DNA of 64,000 nucleotides from positions 20,646,001 to 20,710,000 of the forward strand of contig JABWDB010000004.1 of assembly GCA_019614645.1 (NCBI GenBank), written 5' to 3'. The notes below the pieces were generated by a model. The model had not been told where the DNA came from and did not search any database. It was given only the letters and a program-made list of their open reading frames with translations. Positions 12,201-23,000 of the stretch are shown here, piece by piece; position 1 is the first letter of the stretch, and each line of letters starts with the position of its first letter. The position numbers and the translations under genes are program-made. This DNA comes from Stratiolaelaps scimitus. Its lineage: Eukaryota; Arthropoda; Arachnida; Mesostigmata; Laelapidae.

Positions 12201-13958
12201 ATGATAGCGATACCCGATGATGAGCGCCGCTCAGCCTTCGACGACAGAGGTCAATACGTTTACCGCACTCTACTGCCGCTGCTGCCGCTGCTGCTGCTGC
12301 CGCCGCCGCCGCCGCCGCTGTAACAACAGACGGACAAACCGATAGACAAGCATCGGTACAAGCATACGGAGCACACCGACATCCGCCCACTCCCCTGTCG
12401 CCGGCCCTGTATCGCCCCTAACCCACCCCGCGCCCCGTGTGAATTTTTTGCTGCTCCCGTGGACGTCCGCCGATGGCGGCAGCGGCGGCGGCGGCGGCGG
12501 TTACCATATTTCAACTTGACTCCCCCTTTGCTACCTTCACAGCTGTTGCTGCTGCGTGGAGTTAGACGGAGGAGGTGCGGCCTCGATGACCGTGATACGG
12601 CGTTCGCGGCTACAGCTATAGCTGCTCGGCAGCGTTTCGTTGTGGTTGCGGTTGAGACGGAGAAAGAGCTAGAGAATATCGAGAGAGAGAGAGAGAGAGA
12701 AAGCGGGGAGGGTTCTTGCCTCGTATTACGTTTCGTCCTCTTCGAAGCTAATAGGCTCGTTGTCTCGATGGCGGCGGCAGCAGCCGCAGCAGCTTTTCTC
12801 GCTAACACGAGCACCTTCTCGACAGCAGCGACGTGCTCAACGTCTCCATACAGCTAAGATTTCACTCGTGATGCATCCACCATGCTCTCTCTCTCTCTCT
12901 CTCTCTCTCTCGCTCTCCGTCTCTTTATCTCTCTCTACCTAGCCGCCAAGTGATCAATAGGTCCCCTAGCGAGAAACGAGTTCGCACAAACACAACCACA
13001 CGAGCAAACCCCATAGCTTCACACCCAAACACACGCGGCAGCGCGCTATGTCGACTTTCATCTACTCGACTGCTGCTGGTGATCGATTCTATTTAACAGT
13101 CCTGTTGCAGGCAATAAGCTTAGGCTGCCGTAGTCATCGTGCGGAACTAGGGCTAGCTTGTGTTTCGGCTGTGAGCGCTTCTTGGCTGCGACGTGAGCTT
13201 TCGGTGACTTTTTCGGCGTAGAACTCAGCTATGACACGTATCAAGCTATAGGGCGCTGTAACGGAAATGCAGTGCTGTAGAAGGACTGCATTTCAGTTGA
13301 CCGCTCGCGCTCTGCCTCCGAGCGAGTCCGTGTGAATCTCGTAAATCGCTTTCGTGTTTGATCCGGAAAGTTGTAGCAACCAGCAGCAAAAGCAGCGGGT
13401 AAAGGCTCGAAAAAGCCGTACGTCGCCGCTGCCGCTGCTGCCCTAGTGGTGGATCTCTATTGGCGCAGCTGGTGGCACTTAGTGCACGCTTACCATGGTT
13501 ACCATCGGTATTGAGTATCATCGTCATGGATCTGCTCGAGTGGGTGTGCTGTTACCACCGAACTAGAGAAAAAGATCGTTGTCAATGGGCTCTATAGCGG
13601 TGCTTCTGTCACCCAATGCCCCTCTCTGTCTATATATATATATATATATATAATATAAGACTGCCGTGTGCGACACGGTCCCTCAGCAATAGCGGTGCGC
13701 GGCCACTCTAGGCGCAATGCGACGCAAGAGGGCAGGACGTGCGACCAGGCCGCGAGAGGCAATTTCAACACCGGAGAGCGATTTATTACTTGAGACAATC
13801 GAGTGCCCTAATATATATATATAATATATAGACGCGACGACTACTACGTTCACGTACGAGTTCCTCAGCAACACCGAGGGACCCGACCAGACAATACGTC
13901 TCTTTCCATCAGTTCAGCATAACAGTCACTCACAGACAGCAAGAGCGGCTGCAGCGCC

Positions 13959-14005
<47 letters not shown>

Positions 14006-17000
14006 ACCACCAACAGCGCTGCCGCTGACACCGGCAGTAAACCGTAGATCACGACAGCAACAGTTGCTCTCGGATGCTGTTCACAACCCATCCACATATG
14101 CTGCAAAGATTTCTGCGCGGCACACGCTGCTGCTCGCCGTGGTAACGCGTCTGCTATAAACGTTCCTTGAACGATCCCTTGAACTGGACCGAAACGCGCA
14201 CGAGCTGACGGGCAACTAATGCCACGCGTAGTCGGCGCCGTTGACAATCGGCGTCTCTAGGCTACATATGGTGGCCGCGTGGCTCTATTTGTGAAATTAT
14301 GATCGCACAGATGGCCTAGCCTGGCTGGCGGTGACTCTCCAACAGTCGGCCATAGAGAACAGCAGCCAACACGCCGAGAACGGTCACAATAGAACATGTG
14401 CCCATAGAACATGTGGGCTATACTGGTATCACAGCGAATTGACGACTCGCTTCTGTAACGAGTGTATACAACAGATACACAAATTAGCGAGCAAACAGAA
14501 TTCTGCTATCTGCGTAAGCGGAGGCTCGCACGACGCCACTTAGAGATTACAACGCTTAGCCATTGCGATTCTCTGCTGTCCATTGAAATAGTGCGTTGCT
14601 GCGGAGAGCGCCACAACTTCGGATATTCAGCACCAGACAACCGTCAGTGGTACCTCTCATCGGCGGTGTGTGTTCCCCAGTGGTCTACAAGCACGCGGAG
14701 CAATTTGTCGTATATGATACTGTTACAGGGTGAAATACGAGAGCGAAAATTACGAACGTTTTTTTTTGGCGCGGACGTCCGTGTAATTTGAGGCCCTGCT
14801 CGACCGTAAACTGCTTTACGAATGTGCTGCACATGGGCGGCGACAATATCGGTAGACGGATAAACGCACGCACAAATGATGCGCGTAACCCCCAACGATC
14901 ATTTGAGGAGGCTAAGCAATCAGGTCGGAGTTCATGCGACGACTTTGTCTTTCTCTCTCTCTCTCTCTCTCTTTGTGTGTATGTGTGCGTGAACCTGAAC
15001 TATCCGCCATACAGAGTCTTACGATCTATGCTCATTTATGCTCATGATTTTACACGTCTGTGAGCTATCCGCGTTTGCCCGAAGAGACGCAGCAACAGAC
15101 GATTTTCGACTCGGAAACCCGACGGAAAGACGTTAGGTACCTCCACGAATGGCAGTCGCCAGCAGCAGCCGAAGCAGCAGCAGCCAGTATTAGTCATTAT
15201 AAATAATCACATCACACACAGACATAATTATGAGCCGCGCAGATTTACCCTTACCCCGTTCGCTCTCTCCATTCGCCTGCGATTCAAATATGATCCAAGC
15301 CAATCTAAATAATAATAATAAACGAATAAATTATAACCGCGCAAAAACTGGAGCAGCGCTTGACATTTTCTGCCACCACCGTTAAGCGAGCGAGAAGATG
15401 TCGTAATTGGGATTAATGAACATTACTGAAGCCCGCTCAGTAGCTTGCATCATGGTTTTGGTTGATGATAGACCCGAGACAAGGCTAGTATAGGGAGCTC
15501 TTACGGCCTAGTGTGACCATTCTAGGTAAAAATGGGTTCGCCATTCAGTATCTACGCGTTGACCACTTGATACTAGCTATTCTACCAGAGCAAATTGTTG
15601 AAATGGTGCTTTCCTTTTAATTGAAATGATCACTCCAAGTTCCATATGCAAACGAGTAATCGAAACGCGTGTAAATGATTACGTACCAACTGGCATTATC
15701 AAGGTCCCACATACACAACGCCAAAAAAAAACGTAATGTTTGGTTACGGAGCTCATTATACCTGACTTCGCCTCGTAAGAAATCACTGGTAAGAGCAGAT
15801 ACCCGAAATAGTCACCCAATCGTAAATAAAATAGAGGACCAGCTGTGAAGGATGGTCTACCTCTTAAGGACCTTTACTCTGGAACAGACAAATAAATAGC
15901 ATACGTCCAACATTATATGGACACGCACATACGAACTGCCATAAATGACACCGGTCATAACATGACCTATGAGAAGCTGAGGTGCTGTCTATTATCGACA
16001 CCCACGTGGCATCATAAGCCATAGTCGTTACTGACGCATTCTGTTGGCAATGCCATTAGCGTGAGAAACACATCATGTTATATTACAGTACAAAAAACTG
16101 TAGTATAATCCTGCTTAGACGAGTGCTTAGAAGTATATGATGGATTTTACATGGTATAACATGTTAGGTGCTACCGAAAAAAAGTGACGGTAGTATGCGT
16201 GCGAATATAGAATACAAAGAGGAGAGCTCCATTGGGTTGAATCACATTGGCAAGAGATCCATAGGGCAGGTACGTTCTTAGTCACCACGCGGGGGAGAAG
16301 TCCCGTAACGATTCGGGCAATTCACATTCGGTGAATTGCTTGGCTCGTCCAAAGTAAGTCCCTTGTCTACACACGGAGACACCTAGAAGCGTCTTATTTT
16401 GCCACATGTTTGCCAAACACGCCCCATTTATGATGTACTCAGTTTTACGGCTATGTTATATTAATAGTGCTACTACTACTACAACTGTTAATTGCAGCAG
16501 ACTTCTCAGTTTCACACTTTGGACTCAAACTAGAGATGCTTGACTCGGTAACTGGTGATTCTGCCGTTAGCTCCAGCATGGATCTAGCTCTGTTTACACC
16601 TGTGGAGTTTTTTTGTGCGTTAGCTAAGTGTTGACAATGGGAAGCAATATAAGAATAGACGCGGAACGGTTAAGAACATTTGGATACAGAGTAATTACGA
16701 AAAATGTAATAGCTGAACAACTACGTTAGCTACTTACACCAAACTTACAACAGAGATTACTATCAGACCCTCAAAATAATAAGCGCTTTGACTTAAAGAA
16801 ATAAGCAACGAAACATTCATAAAATAATTTCTATGCGGCCTCCGACCAGCTCCGGATGAATCGGCTTCGAATCCCGCCAGACGCAAACATGCTTTACTGG
16901 AAAAGGTTCCAGTTCAGCTTAACTACCAACAATTTGTCGAAGCATGCTACGCACTTGAAGCAGATAGTATTCATTCATTTAATAACACGCTTAGGAGACT

Positions 17001-20000
17001 CGGATACAGTTGCAACACAGACTGTCTATATTTCTAGTACTTGCTTCGATAGAAACTCGGGGAGAATACTGACTATACATTTCAATCGTCCAATATGGCA
17101 TTTACGGTGATTTATGCGATTCGAAATTCAGAACTTCCGGCGGTAACCATTGTGCATTAACCGACGTTGCGTCTAGGCGAGAGTAGCCTTTTGTCATCGC
17201 TATGACGAGAAGTCAGTATGGTTTGTTCATATGGTCGTGCGTTATGCGAACGTGTGGATGTGCGAGAAAGTGTTAACCTCGAAAAGCCCGATGAACATTG
17301 ATGTGAATGCTTTGATTGAAATGACACAGCAGACGAGCATGTGAGTCGAATGCCTTATATGGTATAGATGTCCGGTGTCAACAGTACTGATAAAATAGCA
17401 TAAGTACTGATAAAATACATGGAAAATTTGGCATATGAAATACGTTTTTGAGCCATTTAAAGGTTATTTTGCAAACGATTTTATAATGTGCGTATGTTTT
17501 TGATAACTACTATCATCAAATTGGCTTATGTACGAAGACGATGTTAGACCGGCAAGTTCTCATGTACACATCACAATATTTGACGGCTACAAACAACACA
17601 GATTCTTCGATCCCTGAGCAACAGCAAAAAGGTGCTTGGTAAAACATGAGATACAATTCAATATCGGTTCCGATTTTCCGCTGACAGCAAATAACGAATG
17701 AAGACTCGTCCCTCGTCTAGACGCCTAATAAATTCTACGCAAGAAATGTCCAGCTGTCAAAAGACAGATAGAGAATCGCTTCCTCTGTTTTGGGTGCAGT
17801 CAAACAAACACTCAAGGGGATGATCTTGCTTAGAATCTTACACTATTTATAATACACAAATGATTAGTTTGTTTCAAGTATGATGTGCAAAAGCGCGCTT
17901 CGACGCTTGACCACTTGCAAGCCAAGTTCAAGCTTCAAGCTTTCATGAAGGAGACACATTCTGCGAGAAGGCATCGCGAGACGAAAACCGAACGAGAATC
18001 TTAGAAAATCGAATTGGTGTAGTTGAAGATAACGGTTTTGCTATCGCTTGATCACCTGAGATGGGGACTAAAAGGTTGATTCTCATCTCCCTTCGGGATA
18101 CCAGATCGTTCACTCTTCAATCGAGAACACAAAGAGAAGGGCTTACAACGTGAAAAGGAATATGTCAAATACTATCTGCACACGTGCGTTCTTAAGCTGC
18201 TTGCTCAGATACTGAATTGCACTGCTCGATTCGATAGAACGAATCTTCGTTTGTTGTCTTGTGCGCTTTTTTTTAAGTTTTTTTTTTGTTGGCAACTGGC
18301 AACTGGGTGGCATTTGCATGTGGCGTCGTCATTTCGGATTATTACCAGGGTATGGAGCAACCTACCCTCAAAGGACCTCTGGCGCTGGCGGGACTCGATG
18401 CCGGTCCGCCGGATAGACAGATGACCGCGTTGCCACCACGCTAGTCCCGACAGGGCAACACAGCAACAACACATCAATAGAAACGGAGCTTTCGTTATTC
18501 GTTGACAAACACGTTGGCATAATATCATGCGCAAATCACGCACACACAACACAGTTATAGACCGCGGGTCGTTCGATGTCTGTCGGCGTAAACAAACTTG
18601 CCAAAGGTTAAATTCTTCCTACAACAGTAGAAGATCTACAAATACAGTTACATAAATATGTATATACATATATATATATATATACATTATATGTCTATCG
18701 ACCTATAATGATGGTATATATTTATCATTGATTACGAGCTATAGCTGTTCCAGCGCGCTACCTGGGTATTCTCCTCTATTAATCCGCTATCAACCAGATA
18801 TCTACAGTCCAGTCGGTGCATGATTCATTCATGTAAACGGTGAGACATTATATTGGCTGAAATAGTGTAAATAGTGACAGTATAATAATTGGGGGAAGGA
18901 AACGGAGCAACAACAGCAAATTAACGATCAAATGGCTTTACCAAGCGTTCGAGCGTCTGATTCGAGTTGTCGGCTCTTGTTCTCGATCGTGTCAACCAAC
19001 TGCTGCATCAGCTGTAGCTTCTCATCCGACAGCTCCTGGGTTCGAACTAATGCTCGGTGAATATCGCGCTTCTTCGGGTCGCGTAACCGGATCAGCTGTT
19101 CCAGTTCCGCTATATATACATATATATATACACATGGAACGCAAACAAACAACATCAAAAAACACAAAATACACGGGACACAGAGCATACGGAAAGCAAC
19201 CAGAAAGAAACAATCACAATTAGGTTAATGTTTGATAATACTTGATATAGATGTTTACGACTATGCAATTCATGGGCATTTATGGGATGGGCAATCTATA
19301 CTGGCTTATATTTAGTTTAATATATAAGATGCGCACATCTTTTTTGACAAGTAATCACTTTATAATGAATATATATACATATATATATAATCAAATGATT
19401 ATGTTTTTAATATTACGTGTTATGTTTAGCGTGATATAAGTATATTGGACAAGGAAGAAATTCACTACCATAATACGATCTGTTGATAAGAATTAGCCCC
19501 AGAACAGGGCGATATATAAGTCCACTAGGAACGTATCTAGCCAGTAGCCCAATGACACTGTCAGCCTTCGCTCCAAAATTGGACAATTAACTGCCGTCCC
19601 CAAGTTGGCGCTTACGACGACCAGCTTAAGAACGACGTGTATACGAGTCAATGATTCTCTGAAAACTGAAAATCCACGACTGAAATCGAGACTCTCCCCG
19701 ACCTCCGTAACCCTGTAACCGATTTATCACCGACTGCACCATGAGACAATTATCGACTCGAATGCAAATAAAGTCGGTAAGAAAATATAGATATCGTGTT
19801 ATATTATTCTGCCCATCCCAGTTATCGCAGTCGATCATCGGCAGCAAGCCAACGATGTCGTCGCTGCCATCGATTGGAGGTGGCTTTAGTGACGCACTGG
19901 ACTGAACAACTCCCAGCTTTCCGCGCTCCATAATCACCGGCGGATCTCAGCGCGCTTCTGCTCAGCGACTCGCGCTCACCTCAACGCAGCGGTGCGCTGT

Positions 20001-23000
20001 TGATGACCACTTTCGATTTTACCTGGACTAGCTCAGCGGAGGTGGACAGCGACTAGGATGGATGGCAATGAAAACGATAGGCCCGCTATGCCAATGCTAA
20101 AATAACTCCCGACCATTATAGCGGTATATTAATGATAGTATTATTACCACAACTTATTATCCTCGACGAAGATGTCATTACGGACTCGGACGTCTCGCGG
20201 AATCGCCGCAGTAAGAGTCGGGACGATATCACAGTTGGAGGACCTGCACTTCTAAGCCTTAGTCAAAAACTATGGTGGCCTTATTTTCTAGGTCGCAGTC
20301 TTGCTTATGTGCGCTGTGTTCTCATTTGTCATCAATGTCACAGTTGGCTGTACATATATAGACCAATTCAGCTATGTCACTTGTTGTTGACAACGTAACG
20401 GTACCGATAAAATACTAACCGTAACGCATTGACAACCATATATCTATAGATCATAACTAGCTCATATGTGCCGTCTCCACACCAACGCCAACATATGTAA
20501 TCATCATTGTAGTCATCACCATCGTCAGCAGCAGCTGAACAAGCATAATTTTACGATCAGCCAATACATTGCTACTGCATCCTCCTGAGTTGTCGGCCGT
20601 CGCCTTGGACCGTCTCAGGGGGGCACGCACTCACTTAGGTCAGTGTGTACATCTACAGATGTAATCGTAAAGCATTTCTTAGTGACGCGCATATAGAGGA
20701 GACTTGTGGATAAGGGCACACGGACACACGGACAGGCCCCTGGGCCACGTCGGGGTCCCTGCCGGAATCTCCTCCCGGCAACAACCGAAAAACGAGAGTG
20801 AGCCAGTCGCGGATAAACGTATTTGTTGAGTATTCGCTACACAACAGGTAGAGATACCTCTCTCACTGGCACTCACAGCAACAGCAGCAGCATTATGAAA
20901 GCACAGACGTCAACCCTTCAGGCTGCTGTGTGTAGCCCCCAGAGAGCACTCGTTTAATAGTCGCTGAGCCGTCGCCGCGATCGCTGCTAACCTCAGTTGT
21001 TGCCGGGCTGGCGCCAGCATCCAAACTCGTAGCATTGGCCGAACCAACCATAGCAGCCACTACAGCTTGTGGCGGCTTGCCTAAGTCACACCGTTCGTCA
21101 GACGCGAGCGAGCGAGCAAGCAAGCAGTTCGGGCAGAACCCGCCCAAGGGGCGTTCGTGCCAATAGGCGGCTGCAGCAGCAGCAGCCGCTAAGTTGAAGC
21201 ACTCGCCCATTGTGCTGTTTGTTGCCATCGTTGCTGCTGGTCCTGCTCCTGCCGCGTTTACGACCAAAGGCGAACGGAATGAACATCAGTGCTGATGTTA
21301 ACTGTAGTAGCAATAGTACTGGTACGGGTGGCAGATAGCCGCGACCGGAGCGAGCATGACAACAGCGGCAGCTTCTTGTAGCGGCGGCGGCGGCAGCATC
21401 GGATTCTCTTCGCTTCGACGTGATGAACAAACGGACTACCACTACGGCTACTACTACCGCCACCATCCTCTTCTCTCAGCCGCTGTCGTCGTCGTTGTCG
21501 TCGTCGACTTGCTGTTGCGGCTTTTGCTGTAGCCGTCAGTGTCTGCCGCCGCGGCGGCGGCTACCACTAGTACGGCTGTGGCTGGCTGGCTGGCTAGCTG
21601 ACTGATTATGGGTCGGGGAGCGGAGCAGCCCTGCCGGCTGATGGCCCTGCGGCCGCGGTATGAGCAGCAGCAATGTGGTGCCCTCGCCGCTGCCGCCAGC
21701 AGCACAACCAAGGTCTATCCAGCAGCGAGCAGTATATCTCACACACACACACACACACATCCACAGAAACAAACACCCAGGGACAGAGAGTGCTTGGTGT
21801 AAGTAGTTCTGGCTGGCTGACTGACTGTTAGTCCGCTACTTGGCCGACCGTCAACCAATAACAGAAGCAACAGCACTCGAATCTTTGAGCTAGAAAACAG
21901 CGAGCTGCCTGCCGTTGGTCCAGCTCTCACTGACACACATGTACACAATTGCACTACGAGCGAGGGACACCCTCGCACCAGCAACAGCGATGGCAGCCGC
22001 TGTCGCGGTCGCCGCAACGAAGCACACAGCATGGCGATCGTCACTCGACACTGAATATTATTGCACTAACTACGAAATAGATTCAACGATTATCACAGAT
22101 TTAGGAAATCTGCAAGGATGAAACTGACGGCGCACTGTCATGGAGAACGGGAGAGAGAGAGAGAGGGACACTGTTGGCAAAGCGGTTGTACCGTGACGAG
22201 AAGTTTAGGGACTCTCATGGTCGACAGCGATAGCCGCAATAGAATCAATGGAAGCGGAACACAGAACAGCAACTGGCAGAAGCATGGGTGTATCGAGTAC
22301 ACAAAAACGATGTATACGCATTTATTATGTACGTGTGTATACGCTAGTTCGTATGATGAAGCTCTTTGGAGCGGTGGCAGGCGTATTTTCGGCTTGGATG
22401 TGGTGGTATCGTACCCCACTCGGGACTCGTGTATATTCAATGTCCAGATATTAGTAGAGTGCTCGATTACCAACCAAACCGTTGTCGGTGTGAATATCGC
22501 AGGTAGCTACAGAGTTCACCACGCAAATATCATATATATATATATATATATATATGATGGAGCGGACGCCGGCGACAGACGGGGATTACGGAGAATACGG
22601 AATGCAACGCGCTGATTTCTTCTCGACGAATAGGCGGCAAGGGGACGTTGTAGGTGTACATCTAGACTTGCATATTAGACGCAAGTAACTATTTCCACAA
22701 GATCGGTAGGTGAATGGGAATATGCGTTAACACAACAAGGCATCACTGTAGGCCATTTTTTCGACGGGCTTAACATCACACACACACACACACAAGTCCA
22801 CGGGACACAGCCATTCATAAACATGGTGCGGCCAATGGTCATTCAGTTCTTCCGCTACTTCCGACTATACCAAAAAGACAGAGCACTGTCACTCACAGAT
22901 GGCAACCGAATAGAATGGGCCAGACAGACGGATAACGCGACTCAGTCCGAGACCAACACTTCACTTGATAGACGCTCACGACTGTAGCCAACATCACTGG

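Larger units (their letters stand above)
11100..14250 (-). promoter_or_regulatory. GC-rich, CAG/CTG/CGG-rich block; possible internal promoter of ING
   Basis: Intron 2 changes character here: GC-rich with many CAG/CTG and CGG trinucleotide runs, plus (GA)n at about 12680 and (CT)n at 12885-12910. Compositionally it resembles the block upstream of the main ING start (25.3-27.4 kb). It contains the phase-compatible alternative first exon at 13527-13494, with a (CGG)n run about 430 bp upstream of that ATG in transcript sense. Open frames on both strands are explained by the trinucleotide composition. The promoter role is inference. Confidence 0.35.

Noticed and set aside
12260..12857. Overlapping 130-180-codon frames with Ala, Ser and Arg runs on both strands
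   Set aside because: Explained by CTG/CGG/GA repeats; no splice sites in a usable phase and no domain.
16858..16880. Box B-like GGCTTCGAATCCCG
   Set aside because: No box A at the proper distance and no cloverleaf.
20893..21267. Alternative ING first exon in intron 1 with an Ala run and CPNC motif
   Set aside because: No donor of phase 1 was found in that frame before the stop, so it cannot join exon 2.
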